DNA from: Selaginella tamariscina
Lineage: Eukaryota > Streptophyta > Lycopodiopsida > Selaginellales > Selaginellaceae
NCBI GenBank assembly: GCA_003024785.1
Contig: PUQB01000003.1
Span: 310,001 to 374,000 of the forward strand
DNA length: 64,000 bases
Direction: 5' to 3'
Part shown: piece after piece, positions 20,122 to 34,209 of the stretch
How positions within the stretch are numbered: position 1 is the first letter of the stretch
Layout of the letters: every line of letters begins with the position of its first letter
Program-made: the position numbers and the translations under genes
Notes under the pieces: model-generated
Seen by the model: only the letters and a program-made list of their open reading frames with translations
Told to the model about the DNA's origin: nothing
The model's database searches: none

Positions 20122-23100
20122 ATGGGCGCTCGACAGAGGAAGGGCGGAAGCGAGAAGAAGAGCAGAACCGATTCAAGGTAAGCATCTCTCTCTTTCTCTC
20201 TTTCTCTCTTAATCCCACTTCCCGCAGTTCAAGAGCTTCAGAGAACGCCTGGAGGAGTTAGAAATCGATGTGTTCAGAAATCTGGACGCAATCAAGTTGG
20301 AGCCGACCCAGGGCTCTTCCTTCTTCCACGAGAGCCTCGTGCAGTGGCGGGTATGTATGTTCTATATCCCTTCTTCCTCATGTCTGACAGCCAATGTGTT
20401 CAGGAATCAAATGCTGCGGCGGAATTTGTAGCAGCATATGAGGAGCTCCTTCCTCTTGTTCAGACACTGCCACAGTTACTCTTGCATAAGAGTACTGTTG
20501 TTCACAGGCTTCTATCGTGCTTGCAACCTTGGGCAGAACTTTCATGGAGCCCATTCTCAGGTATCTTCTCTCTTGCTTGGATTCCCCCCACCACTAACCA
20601 TTCGCTTTCCAGCTTGATTGCAACTTTGTCGAGAGATTTGGGACAGGAATTTGTCACGTAAGCTTTTTCTCCCGTTCGCTTGTGGGTTGCGGCTTACTCA
20701 CCTTTTGTTGCAGGTTCGTCCCTGAAATCTTTGATGGTTTTGTCAAGCTTCTGGAACTAGGAGGGGATCGAAACCCAGCGACGATGGAGCAGGTATGTAC
20801 CTTCTACACAATTCGTCAACTTTGCAAAACAAAACTCTCCTTGTTGCAGGTCTTTACTAGCATTTCCTACATATTTAAGTACATGTCGAAGTTCTTTTCC
20901 AAGAATGTGACTCTCACGTTAGAGTACGTCTCTCACTTTCCGTTCTTACTTGATGACAATGTTCTTGCTTTATCAGGGTAACTAGAAGGTTACGGTTCCA
21001 CCCTCAGCACTATGTCGGTTGTTTGCTAACGAGGCTGTTTCATTTGTACTAAGAAACGCTCCTGTTAAGGAAGTTATTAAAGGTTGTATTTCTCTCACAT
21101 GTTTCATATGAGTATTAACATCCGTCGAGTTCAGGGGTCAGGAGGTCGCTTGGAGAAGTTGAGAGAGATCCCAGCGAGGAGAAGGTTGCAGGTTGCAGTG
21201 CCTTACTTCTGTTTACTCTCAAGGGTCCGTCCAATGGTTTGCATTCTAGAGCTGAACAGTTTTTGAAGCTTCTGCTCGATGAATCCATAGTCCGTGGCAT
21301 AAACAAGGAGCGTGGAGGTATGTTCCATGTCATCCCTTTTCATTGATCTCATTGTCATTGGCTATATTAGATGGTAAGCCGGTGCTTGATGTTCTGAAGC
21401 AAACATTCGTTGGTCTATGTGAGGATGTCGATCAAGACAAGCTGCACACGTTATGGTCCTGCTTGTTGGAAGAAATGAAGTCTCTATTAGATGTCTTTGA
21501 AGCAGGACTTGAAGTCTCCAGCAAGCAAGAAGGTCGAATGGTGCATCTTCTTTCCTTACTGAACGGCATGATAGAGTGCAAGAGAGGTCGTTCTATAAAT
21601 GGTAAGCCGCTGGGTCAATTTATCTTCCTCACACTCACAGGCACACACACACAATCTCCTTCGTGAAGTTTGTATGGTCTTTTGACGTGGACTTACGATT
21701 CCAGAGCAGAAGTCTCTTGTTGAGCTTGTTCCAAGGTTCTTGACGGTTGTACAGAAACTGGACAATGGGCCATTGCTGTCGGAGATATTTACTCTGCTTC
21801 TTAACACCTTGAAAAGCCGTATAGTCCAAGGGAATGTACTGTTTCTTTCTCAATGGGCTCCTGTTTTTTATTGCACTTCAAGTGTCAGGTATTTCATTAC
21901 TGGGTTATATGTCAGGAGAAATGTTGTTAACTATGATAGTGCAGCTTGTTGCCGTTCCTGGAGGAACTCCTCATGCTAGACGCTGCCTTGGTGCTTCCAT
22001 TTGCCACTTCTGTTCTCAGGTGATTCGTTTACTTCATTCTTATATGTTCTGATTATAACAGCTTTCTCTTTACAGAGCGCTTGAAAGATTCATCGAGTCA
22101 CGTCGCTTGGAGGTCTTACCGATGTTTCTTCATCTTCTTGAAGTCTCTGCTGCGAACCGTTACATAGCGAAAAGATAACTTGCATTGTGGTGGATATTGT
22201 ACGGGAGTCCCTGAATGAATTCAAGCTGCGGGCTCAAATCGACTCGCAACCTGCTTTGATATGGACAGCACTACGTTGCGTTGCATATCTCAAAAGTCAG
22301 GATGTGAGTTCTCTCTGCTTGGAATATGCCAGAGCCATTGACGACTTTCTGTCTAGGAGTAGCAAAGCTGAGGATGCTGAGGTACTGCATCCTCTGCTGG
22401 GAACAGCTTTGGCATCACATCTACAGCTATTGCAACATCAAGGTTCAAGTGTACACGACTGTCTTTCTGATTATCTGAAGCTGGGTTTGAAGCATGGGTC
22501 TTGTTTTCACGTTTTAGAAGCAGTCGCCGAGTGTGTGGCTGAGTGTATGAGGTGAGCGTTGGATTATTTCTTCTGAACTGGATTTACTAACTTCCAGTTA
22601 ACAATTAGGCAATTGACGGATGAGCATGGACATGTAGAGCATCCTACAGAGCTTAATCAAACGGCATTTGTTGAAGATGCCAAGATCCTTCAAAAGAACC
22701 TCGCAAATCCATGCAAGAGGTTAAGGGTGGCAACATTGCGGATACTGAGTCTTTATGAGCCGCTACAAAATGAAACGACTAGCAAGCGGCTTAAAGGAAG
22801 CGATGGCCAGCCTCACGATACCTATAACCAGGCACGATTCCTTTTACTTCCTGAGTTTGTGTGACTCGTGCACTAATTATTCTCCTTCTTTTCAGGTTCT
22901 AAACGATCTCTTATTGATTGATGCTTCACCATTGGACCTTGAACACAGCCGTCGTAGCTGTTCCATGTTGTCACAAGTCAGCACAAAGTTCAAACCAATC
23001 GCTTATCAGTAGAATACATCAGTCTTGTCTTTCATGCGACGATCGGGATTCTGCACAATCGATTCACTCCTTTATGGGATCCTGCAATTGATTGTTTAGT

Positions 23101-26100
23101 TGCCATTATGGAGGGATATAGCAGCGAAGTTTGGAAGGATACTCTAGATACTTTGGCAGAAGCGCAGGACAGATGTTTAAGTGATATAACAACTAGGGAA
23201 GAGGATATGGCTCACTCGACGGTATTATTCTTTCTTTCTTCCACAGATTGTTGTTCTGACGTCCTTGTTTTGTTCAGGTATCATGGATCTCTGGAACTCC
23301 TTTATCCATAGTCCAGACGTCAGCACTCCTGCAATCACTATAGTAACTCTTTTGTTACGTACTATGGAGAAGGTCCCGTCATTTATCAATTCTCGACCTC
23401 AACAACTGGTCTCATTGTTTCTCAAATGGTTCGGAAACGGCCAAAGGTACGAGACTCTCTCTCTCTCTCTTCCTCTCTCTCACCTGCAGAAAACATTCAA
23501 CTAGCTTAACCTTAGTGTCTAGCACATCAGAAAATGCTTCTATACATTACATAAACAGTTTCAATTGTCCTTTGGCATTCTCCTGTTCCCGTCTACCGCT
23601 TCTCCCTGTACAAATTTCTTCATTACGCACATATGTGCACACACACACACACACACAATTATCCAAAACATTAAATTACGGAGCCTGTGTATGTATATGT
23701 GAAGATGTGGGATCATTTCTTTATGTATGATAGGTTGGCCGGGAAAGATTGGAAGCTAGTACTTAAGAACTGGCTAGCGTACTGGAGCATTTAAGAAACA
23801 TGCACGGGCTTGCCGAAGGCCCCATTCTGAAGCAACTGTTGAGCGATAGGTACGTCTACCATTTGAAAAGCGATGACTCATCGTCATTTCGGTTTCAGGT
23901 TTCTTTTATCAAGTGATCCCGATATTCAGAAGAAAGCTTTCAGCTGCCTGTTGAGCTGGAAGGATGCGTATTTAACTAGTTATAAGGAGCACCTTAGCAA
24001 TCTGATATCGCTAGAAAGCTTTCGTGATGAACTTGTTTCCTGGCATATTGGGAGGGAAAGTGAAGATGTAGCAGAGCAGCACAGGGACGGATTGATTCCG
24101 GTCATCGTAAAGATTCTTTACCCCAAGCTGGCCAAGCGTGGAAAGCTTGGAAAGGTACTGCGTGATTTGAACTGGTTTAATGTGACTGAGACAAGTGTCT
24201 GTTATGCAGTTGTCAGAGCTCGAGAAGGGCTGCTATTCTCTCCTTTTTATCACAAGTCGACGTCAAAGAGCTTGCGACGTTCTTCTTCTTGATGCTTCAT
24301 CCCTTGGAGGCTGGCATTTCTGGTGAAGGTGCTGAAGTCACTTCCAGTGGGAAGCCAAGGTGGGAAGCAGCATTAGAGGGAGGCTCGACCGACCGTTTCA
24401 TTGACTGGGTGGGCGTAACTGAAGTTGTGCAAGTACCACATAAAAGGAAGGTGGGCTTCTTGCAGCTGGTCCGAGAGGTGTTGAATGTGTTCGATGGAGA
24501 ACGTATTAAACCATATATTCATGCACTACTGGCGTTTTTTTCCGGTTCTTGGAATTCAGAGACGACAACCAGAAGAAGGATGCTGGCAAAGATATAAGAA
24601 CACTTCCTCTGAAGATCACCGGCTTGATGCTCTCCAAATTCGAAAATATCAACATAAATCCCCTATATTGGGATGTATTCATCAAGGCGACGGAGCAGTC
24701 CATAGCAAGGTTGAGAGAGCAGAATGTACACGGTGAGAATCCGAGTGCAATCTTTGCTTGCTTTCTAGCAATGAGCGGCAGGACGGAACTGGCAGCCCTT
24801 CTAGAGAAGGCGGTGCCCAACATTTTGTCTATCTTGCTGGTGAAGGCTCCATCTCCTGCAGTCCATTCGGCTGTTCTCCAGTTTGTGGAGAATGTACTCG
24901 AAAGCATGAAGGATGTTTTAATGCCGAACCTCGATATACTCTTGAATGGTCTCTCCCAACAGCTTGCATGCAAGCCTTCTGCAAGGTGAGTTGTTCGTCT
25001 TACTCTTTGATCTTTTTGTTCTGACTTGACATGGCAGGCCGTCAAAGCAGCTCGTAAAGAGGCATTTGCATATTCTTTCTCAAGTGAGCCAGTACATTGA
25101 CAGTCCTCGTTTGGCTGAGAATTTTCTTGACTCTCTTCTGCCGTTTTTGAAAAAGAAAGGACGTGTTGATCCAGGTAATGATGAAATGTGCATGCATAAC
25201 CAGCTCGTAGCAATCCTTAGGGGCATTAACCTTCTCATTCATCTCTATACCCTAAAGGGCTTTAATAATTTAGCAAAGTAATTAAGATAATTAATTATGA
25301 TTATGGGTACGTTATGTGAAAACCTGTGCGTGCGTGTGATATCTTATCAAATAGATACTTATACACCGGTAACAGGAGATAGTGGTTAATGTAGACAACG
25401 CCTACGTACATGTGTGTGAACTGACTAATACAAATACATTATGCACTTCTATACACACATAATTATTATATGGATATAGATAGATAGCATGTTCTCCTCC
25501 ACATCTGTTAGCAATCATGTGTGTGTATATATCAAGGGTTTACTAATTCACGATAATATCCATACAGGGTTTACACTGCGGTGCTCACAATTATCAAGAG
25601 CTTGTCGACAGCTCTGGATATCGCAAGCGTCTCCAAGTGCTTAGACGTATTGGGATCCGTCCTAGAACGTATACCTTCGGTAGAAGTTCGGGCTGTTGCA
25701 TGTGAAATCTTGCAAAAAATCTCCCAGTTTGATACTTCGCTGCAGCCAGTGGTATGTACGCCGTGTTTGTGTTGGGGTGTTTATATATTTTATATATTCT
25801 ATCCAGGCACAAGTTATAGAGGACCTCAATTCAATGTCAACGAATACAGTAGGAGAGTCCGACTACGATCTCAGACAGGCAACTTACAGCAGGCTCACCC
25901 CGTCGTTCTTCTCCAATGTTTATCCCAAGCAAGCTGTCCTTGTGCTTTGCCAGCTAGCGTATGACATAGAATTTGGCGACTTGCGTTACAATGCATCGAG
26001 CTGCCTGTTGGCTTTGGTGAGGGGAGGCCAGTACCAAGAAAGTGTGGAGAGCGCAATAGAAGAGTTTGTTGTTCAGTAGCATGTTAAGGCCGCATTGAAA

Positions 26101-29100
26101 TCGGACAATGATGCCGCCAGAAGGGTAAGCTGGTTTCGATAGTAGGTTTAGGAGAGGTTATTGATTTATATATCCTCCAGGAATGGCTGATTGTGTTTCG
26201 CGAGCTACTGAACAACTCGAAGACAGCTAAGCTATCCGAGTACCTTCCGCTGACTAGCTCCGATGTGGATGTCGACTTTTTTAGCAATATCATTCACGTC
26301 CAGGTACGTGTTTGTATTGTATTTGCTTAGCGCGTTTGGTAACCGTTTTTCCTGCAGGTTTACAGAAGAATCAAGGCCATGGCCAGATTTCGGTCCACAT
26401 GCAGCAAAGCAGATTTTTCTCAGGTGCTTTTTTTCAAGTTTTTTTTGCTTTACGCTGTGCCATTAACTGACTTATGCGTGCAGGATGCGCTGAAGAAAAT
26501 ATTTGTTCCTCTGTTTATGCATTGCCTCTTCGAACCCAGAGGCAGTAAGGACGGGAACTTGATTGATTCGGCTTTGGAGACCGTGGTTTTGTGCTGCAGC
26601 TCGATTGCAGTGGACAGGTTACTGTGGTTTCCTGATGAAGTGCTTTCACTTGCTTACCACGAAAAGTGAGCATCAGAAGGTCTTCTTGAGGCTTATTTGC
26701 CTGGTGTTGGACAAGGCAGAGAAAGATGAAGGAACTGTGCCAGCTAACGTATTGGAGAAGCTGAAACAACGAGTATTTCCCCAGCTCAATAACCTCACAT
26801 TGAAGAGTGATGGTAGTGTCAACGTCCCTGTCACTGTGGCGATGATCAAAGTGCTCAAGCTGATGCCTGAAGAATTTAGGGAGAGGGAGCTTCCTCAAGT
26901 ACTTCAGAAGATCACCAACGTTCTGAAGAGCAGGAGTCAAGAAATTCGAGACGGAGCGAGGGCCTCTATGTTGGCATGTCAGAGGTGCTGGGTGCACCGT
27001 ACCTGCAGTTCGTGGTGAGAAGTTGCAAGCTTCACTGAAACGAGGCTATGAAAAGCACGTACTCGGCTACACGATAAACGCAATCTTGATCAGAATGGTT
27101 CCCAAGCTCAAAGTTGGCGAAATCGACTATTGTGTGGAGGGGTTGGTGCCCATATTTGAGACGGAGATTTTTGGAGAAGTTTCTGAAGAGAAGGAGGTTG
27201 AAGCGCTGGCTGCTAAAATGAAGGAGAGGAAGCAAGCCCGTTCGTTTGACAGCTTAAGACTAGTTGCTCAAGTAATGACGTTCGGCCCCTCTGTGCACCA
27301 TGTGCTCAAGCCGGTTAGCCAGAAGGAGAAGGTGGCTTCTTCCAGAGTACAGGAGAAAGCACAGCTCGTTCTCAAGAATGTCGCAGTTGGCATTCAGGCT
27401 AATCCGTCCGCTACACGTGAAGAGGTACTGGCCTTCACCCGTGATTTGTTAGGGGAGTTTCTGCAGCAGGAATGTGCCGGTGCAGCAAGAATGCAAGAAG
27501 ACGGAGCAACTCCCACACAGAATCTGCATCTCCTTGCCGAGTTTGCGCTACAACTGGTGTACAACAACTTGAAATCCAGCGAGCTGACTCTAAGGGACGG
27601 CCGAACTATTTCAGAGTTGGATTCATTATGCTCGTTGCTTCAGAGGTGCCTCACAGTGAAACACCAAGCTGTCATTACGGCGTCTTTGAGGTGCTTGAGC
27701 TTGCTGCTGAAGTTGCCGCTCCCGGCCATCGAATGCGTTGGTGGCGACGTCCTGAACTCCGTCTTCTCCATTGCTGAGTCTTCGAGTCTTGAGAGTCCGC
27801 TCATGCACTCGTGCTTCAAGCTCCTCATCGTGATAATCAGGCACTGCAAAGGCGTTGGCTTGTCGAAGACTCAGGTGCACGCTCTTTTGCATCTCCCCGT
27901 GTTTGTAGACCTGGAGAAGCAGGGTATACAGGCTCTGAATCTGCTCAAGGCGATCGTTGAAAGAAAGCTTGTTGTCCAGGAGCTCTACGACATAATGAAC
28001 AGGGTGCAGCAGTTAATGATAACCAGCCAAGCTCCTCCCATCCGACAACGTTGCAGTGAAATACTTCTGCAGTTTTTACTGGACTATCCTTTAGGACCAA
28101 AGCGGCTGCAGCATCATCTTGATTTCCTGCTGAAGAACTTGGGGTATGTATCACACGTAACACATATATCAGTGCATAGAAGGATATTTGTTTGTTCTGT
28201 ATATCTTCCACTATATATAGGTTCGTGCGTGCGTTCGTACGTGTGTATGTATGGCAGAAACATTATCCATGTTACTATATAAGACACGGAGGCAGTGTTT
28301 ACAATTTTACAATAATAGTTCAGGATTTATTGGACAGTGTTCCTAACGTTCCGTTTTGTTTCAGATACGAACACATTAACGGCAGAGAGGCCGCCCTTGA
28401 AATGCTACACACAGTCATAGTCAAGTTCCCAAGCCAAGTTCTGCAAGAGCAAGTCCAGAGCCTATTTCTAACGTTGATCACCAGGCTGGCGAATGATAAG
28501 TCGGAGCATGTTCGAGTGTTAATCGAGACAGTCTTGAAGGTTTTGATGGGTCGCGTAGACTCACAGGATCTCCATCGCCTGATGGAGTTTGTGGCTTCCT
28601 GGTTGAGTGGTCAGGCGCGGGCGTTATGGGCACCGGCCTTACAGGTATGGTTGTCATTTCACAACTGACAAGTATCAAGCTGTTGTTCTTTTCCAGGTTA
28701 CCGGATTGCTGGTTGACGTCTTGGATGCAAGATTTGAACGTCATATAGCTGACTTTCTGCCTGCCGTATTAACCGTCCTGAAGCAAGCTGAATCCAGCTC
28801 GAGAGAAACTTACTACTCGCTCACAACAATTGAGAAGATGCTGCGGCACTTTCCTGATCCTTGTCTGCAACACCTCGAGGTACGTACGTTAAGTGTGGTT
28901 TCGTGAAATCCTAATTGGAAAGCGTTTTACAGGGGACGTGGGACCTCACATCAAAGCTTCTTTTGCATGGGCAAAGTGAGGTTAGGAAGGCAAGTGCACG
29001 CTTGTTCGAGATGTACCTCGACCTTGGCATTAACGACTGGAGCTGGCACCTCATACTAGCAGCCTACTTCTGTGAACAGTTGAACTCGGACACGTTGGAC

Positions 29101-29837
29101 GAGGAACTCGGAGAGCAGCTTGTGAAAAATCTTACGTCTCTGGCACCTTTGCTCCACCAATTGTCCGTGAGAGCGGTGTGCAATAGTCAACTGGAAGAGA
29201 GTCAGGAAAGTAGAACTTCCACTGCCGTATCACTGCTGGTGACATATAGGCGTGGAAAGATGAGCTTAGTCGATCATCTCAACTATCTCTTGTCCAAGGA
29301 AGATCCTTCTGCTCTGACATTGGTCTTCCGGAGGCTAGAAAAAATCGCTCTCCACTTTCATGTGCTCCAGGTTCGTACTGGCTGAGTAGACGTGGCATGC
29401 TCATATATTTTTTTTTGCTTCCAGGCGAGATACGTTTTCAAGTTGTACACATCCATTGTGGCTCGGCTGGGAGGGGAAGAGATCGCCCCGTATTTGCCAT
29501 CCATGTTGGCACCACTATTAAGCACTACAAGAGCGACTACACTATCAGGTAGGCTTTGCCTTAATGGATCGTGAGAGCATTTGGTGATCTCTCTCTGTTT
29601 ACAGAGGAAGTGAAGACATACGCTGAGGAGGTGACGAATCAGATTAGAGAGGTGGTAGGACACGAGAGCTTTGCGAAAGTCCACGGGGAAGTTGTCAGGG
29701 CAGCGAAGGTTAAGAGGGACAAACGGAAGCAAGCAGAGTCTGTATCAGCTTTAGTGGATCCAGAGGGACATGCCAGGAAGAAGATGAGGCTTGGGTTGAA
29801 GAAGGCTCAGAAGAAGAAGAAGAATACACATTTTTGA
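20122..29837 (+). CDS. UTP20: UTP20, U3 snoRNP / SSU processome HEAT-repeat protein
   Basis: Giant alpha-helical scaffold of 18S rRNA processing in the nucleolus (DRIM family). The start MGARQRKGGSEKKSR is basic. Many small introns (about 45-60 bp) separate the exons. Early exons have YMSKFFSKNVTLTLE and LRFHPQHYV. The middle has LPLKITGLMLSKFENININ. The diagnostic VDFFSNIIHVQVYRRIKAMA block falls at 26270-26390. HEAT-like repeats run to 29385. The C-terminus is a basic tail with AKVKRDKRKQAESV and ARKKMRLGLKKAQKKKK. The size of about 2600 residues agrees with UTP20. Several conserved stretches jump frame by one base: GTCGG at 21015, about 22150, about 23005, about 26965, and GAGAAG at 27018. 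As the gene should be essential, sequence errors are likeliest. The introns near 25281-25567 and 28144-28364 are longer and AT-rich. Confidence 0.93.
25282..25567 (+). other. Long AT-rich intron of UTP20
   Basis: An unusually long intron (about 290-330 bp, against 50 bp elsewhere in the gene) with GTGTGT and GATA simple repeats. No ORF or RNA gene is seen. Confidence 0.6.
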
Positions 29838-29854
29838 ATAGGTTTACAGTGAGG

Positions 29855-31762
29855 TTAGAAAGAGAACTCATTCGGAAACTCATATCTAGCGATGTTGGAC
29901 AGCAAGATGTAAGCAGTAGAGTCGTTACCACCATTGTATCGTCCAAACCGAATACAAAAGCTGCTGCTTTCTGAGCTCTTTCAATGTCAAAATGTGTCTT
30001 ACAAGCACCTAGTAACGTGTTCCATGATACCAAGTCGGGTACAAAAGGCATACTCTGTAAGACTTGCTCAGCCTTGTTCATCTGTCCTGCCCTCGCAAAC
30101 ATGTCGATGAGACAATGATAGTGATCGATCCTTGTCTGCACACCGAAGTCTCCAACCATTGAACCGAAGTATAGCCGTCCCAGAGCCACGTTACCATTCT
30201 GACTACACGAGGATAGAACGGGTACAAATGTTAAGTCATCCGGAACAAAGCCTTCATTCTGCATCACATGAAAGAGCTCCAAAGCCTGCTTAAAGCAGTT
30301 GTTTGATGCATAGGCAGAAAGCATGCAGTTCCACGACGCAGTGTTCACTTCCGGGTTCTCCTCGAACATAACCCATGCTCTTGGAAGGTCTCCATTCTGT
30401 GCATACTTCTGGGTCATAATGGTCCATGCCATAGAGTTCTTTCCCGGCATAAGATCGAAAATCTGTCTAGTAGCGGCTGTGTTCTCTACCTCGGCATATG
30501 CTTGAAGTATTGCATTCCAGGAAACTGCATCACGTTGAGGCATTGCTTGAAAAGCCTCTTTTGCTCCTGGAAACTCTCTGGCTCTCACATACGCAGTGAT
30601 CATTGTGTTCCATGAGACGACATCACACATTGGCATTTTATCAAGCACTAGCTTTGACTCATGAAGTTCGCCTGTCTCTGCCAAGGCAGCGAGTAAGATG
30701 TTCCACGTCATTTTGCTCTTCTTAGGCACTCTCCAGAATAGACGCTTTGTTTCCTCCATGCCTCCAGCTCCACCATATACAGCGAGCATCGAGTTCCACG
30801 AACAGTCGCTCTTTACAGGCGTATTTTCAAACATATCCCTTGCTTCGTGCAGATGCCCAGAACCGGCTTTTGCAGCAACCATTGTATTCCACGAGATATG
30901 GTTCCATCTCGGCATTCTTGTGAATGACTCCATAGCTTTTCCGAGACGTCTTGTTTGACAGTAGGCGGAAAGAAGAACAGACCATGATACAAGGTCGCGT
31001 TCAGGAATGATGTCGAACATGCTCTTCACTTCCTCTACATGTCCGCACTGGGCATATCCGGACATCAGAGTCGACCACGAAACCACGCTGTGTCCAGGGC
31101 TCCTGTTAAACACGAGTTGTGCTTCGTGAATATCCTCAGACTCAATATATGCCGAGATGATAGCATTTCCATGAGACAACTGTCCGTTCTGGCATTCGGA
31201 CAAAGATCCTTCGGGCCTCATCCAAGTGTCCGGACATGGCATATGCTGTCATAAGTGACGTCCATGAGTATACACTCTTCTCTGGCAGCCTCTCAAACAG
31301 AAGTTCGGCTTCTGAGACGTGACCATTCTGAGCGTATACTGTGATCATGGTATTCCACGAGACTATGTGTTGGTGAGGCATGGCCTCGAAGATGTGTTTA
31401 GAATTCTCCATATACCCGTTCTGGGCATATGCCGCATGGAGAATTGTCCACGAGAAGCTGTTCCTCGAGGTGATACTCTCAAATACTGCTCGGGCGTCTT
31501 CCAGACTAGCACATTTTCCATACATCTCAACGAGCCGATTGGACAAGTAAGTTCTTGTAGAGCCAGCAACTGCATTGAGAATCCTCGTATGCGTTTGTCT
31601 TGCTGCTGGCAAGTCTTTTTGATCTGTACATGATTGCACCAGTCTCTCAAAGAACTCATGAAGTCCTGTTCTGCACTGTCTGGCCATTCGACATCCATCC
31701 CATCGAGCAAACAAACACGACAACAGTAAAGAAGACGTTTGTAATTTGGTAACTCTCAACAC
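29855..31762 (-). CDS. PPR protein, pure PLS-like repeats, one or two frame breaks
   Basis: Intronless. The N-terminal segment (31142-31762) has SNRLVEMYGKCASLEDARAV and HIVSWNTMITVYAQNGHVSE. The C-terminal segment (to 29855) has GHSVVSWSTLMSGYAQCGHV, DLVSWSVLLSAY, ISWNTMVAAKAGSG and IDHYHCLIDMFARAGQ, with the closing E-like SWNTLLGACK. The frame changes at ATTTCC near 31166 (one extra A on the coding strand) and again near 29940, where DSTAYILLSN is the expected continuation before the stop at 29855. It ends 17 bp from the convergent UTP20 stop. No DYW domain. Organelle RNA maturation is inferred. Confidence 0.9.
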
Positions 31763-32140
31763 TTAAAAAGTCGACACATACACACATGCCACAAACTTAA
31801 CGCGTGTCCATGTTAGAAAAACTGGTATTATTTGATATCTATAACAATGTCTCTATATCTTATTATTGTGTTTACTATATGGATATATTACCACCCCGCA
31901 ACAACCAGCTCCTTGAAAACCATGTCCTGATGTATAAGTATGTATTATAACCTGCTTGGAGATCAAGTCCGGTTGAGACTATAGACTAATTTATCTCCAC
32001 CTCATGACCAGCCAACCTTCCAAGTGACAAGTGCTACAGGATCTCTTAGATGAACCGGTAGAGTTGTCGGGGACAAAGAATAGTAGAGAGAAGAAACAAA
32101 AGAATCGCCCATATAAGAGAATGCGGGTTGTGGGTTGGAG
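31763..32140. other. Spacer between PPR 5' end and GATL 3' end
   Basis: About 380 bp with the PPR promoter and the GATL 3' flank. No further feature is seen. Confidence 0.6.
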
Positions 32141-33234
32141 CTAGAACAAGTCGATCGATCGTCTATGGATATAGAGATCGTAAGGAGCCCAGAGATGATC
32201 GAGGGGGCAAGGCTCACCTGAATCTAGCCTTGCCCACGGCTTGCCTTTACCACTCCAGTGGAGCAAACTAACCGGACCGGATGAAGCTCCCGGCAGCTGC
32301 CCACGATGTAATTCCCTCCGAGTCCGTGCTGGTTCCATCTGTGCTCGATCGCCTCAACTCGACCGGCAAACACGAGCAAGAAAGGCGGCAGTGATCCGAG
32401 CTCGTAGATTTTTGTCTCCCTTCTCACGTCCATCCAGTCCTCAAGCAGCTTGGTGTAGTTGCCCTCTCCAAGCCCCAGATCCATCACCATGACCCCCGTG
32501 TTGAAGTAGCATGGCCTCCGTCCGGCAAAAGTCTGTGCCAAGCTCGAGTTCCCCCAGAAGACCGGGGTGAAGTACTTGGTGAAATTGGCATGGCAATACT
32601 CAGGCGCCCCGATAGTGGCCGAGCCGAGACGCGTCGCCCAGAGCTTGGCGATGTCATCCACAACGAGCACATCCGAATCCAGATAGATGACGCGTGCAAT
32701 GCAGGGACCGAGAATCGAGTCGAGATAGTTACGCGCGTAGTTGAGTGGCTGTTCCAGGTCTGACCTTACCGAGGCCGAGATCCGGTGGCGGACAGGCGCG
32801 TCGGAGAAGCGATAAGCCTTGAAACGCAAATAAGGGAATGTCCGACGGATTAGCGGCTCAAGCTCGGAGATATCCTCGGGCAAGACGAGGAAGTGGAAGA
32901 AGATGCTTTCCGGGCAGTGTGCATGCTTGACGATTGAGAGCACTGCCGCCATGGAGCCGCGGAGGTAAGCTCTGTCCAGTGTCATGGCAACATGAACCGA
33001 TGAGGGATCGCAGGGAGCGGTGCTGCTAGATGAGAGCGAGGGCGGGCATTGCGCCCCGTTTCGGAATGCCGGGGCCTCCCGGAAGTGGAAGTCGGAGTGG
33101 AAGTGGGAGGATCTGATGGCCTCTGCAGGTGCCCATGAATGCAAGGAGGGCAGGAAGACGGTGAGAAGCGCAACAAGAGCAGAGGAGACGCAGAGCATTG
33201 TGTTTGTGGTGCTTATGCTCGCTTCATCCAGCAT
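32141..33234 (-). CDS. GT8 galacturonosyltransferase-like protein (GATL)
   Basis: Intronless, as is usual for GATLs. An N-terminal hydrophobic anchor or signal ([17 protein letters not shown]) implies a Golgi or secretory location. The GT8 fold follows: [20 protein letters not shown], the metal-binding DxD in [30 protein letters not shown] and [11 protein letters not shown]. The end runs into another frame at CCGGTCCGG (about 32275) with [17 protein letters not shown] and [14 protein letters not shown]; one missing G accounts for it. The family contributes to pectin or xylan synthesis. The length of about 360 residues is normal. Confidence 0.93.
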
Positions 33235-34205
33235 GTAGATGGATCCCGGAGCGCAATGCCTGGAGGAAAAGAGCCCATCACTCGGGCCCTATAATAAGAA
33301 GGAGCACACCCAATTCCAGAACCTGCATTTGGTTGGTCCTGGTCTTGGTTTGTGTTGCCTTTGCTTTGCTTTCACAACATTTGACTTCCTAACTTACTTA
33401 GAAATCTGGCACAGTTCCATCATGTGTCCAGTTTTTTCCCTCTTATTTTGGATCTGCATTCTTGCTGTCTGTTTCGGGACAGCATCGCCATGTCATTGCG
33501 GGGAAAAGCAGAGGCCAGCTGTTTTTATCTGGGCCAGCGGCCCAATCAGACGTTAACACCCCAACCCCCATTCTCATGACGTGGACACTGACGCGGACAT
33601 CCTTGGATTCTTCACGAGCATATGCGTGGAATCTCCCCTTGTAGGGAAAACTTTGAACTTCCCCCCTGTTACCCCGCAAATCTGGCTGTGCTTTTTGCAG
33701 GCTAAAATAAATTTTGTGCTGGCCATATGATATGATTGATGCCCATGTCTCACATCAAACATGCGGCGCACAAGTTGTTTACCTCCGCTACATCAATATT
33801 TGATAACTACACTTGTATATAAAAACCATTTCTTGACATTGTTGCGTTCGGCTGAGCTGGTTCTCTATACACACACGCACACGCACACGCACACGTTAGT
33901 GGTCACGCATAAAAAATGGCACAATGTACGTGGAGATTTGGTTGTGTCGTTTTCACGAGTGAGGGGGGTATGTTTAAACAGAAAAACAAGTGGGTAAACT
34001 TGTAACATGCATTGCACACCTTTAAGAATCAAAGGCGATGTTACGCACAGCATGGTTAACGTATGAAAGCCGCGAATTTTGTGTATACATCCGCATCATA
34101 TTGCGCAGAAACTTTGGGCGCTTTATCAAAGTCCAACAGACAATCAATAAATGGGCGATGTGTTTGTGTTTACTTCTACTGTATTGACTTAGTTATTTAA
34201 AGTGG
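33235..34205. other. GATL upstream region
   Basis: No gene is seen. It holds the GATL promoter and a (CACACG)n-type microsatellite at about 33869-33895. Confidence 0.6.
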
Positions 34206-34209
34206 AGTG

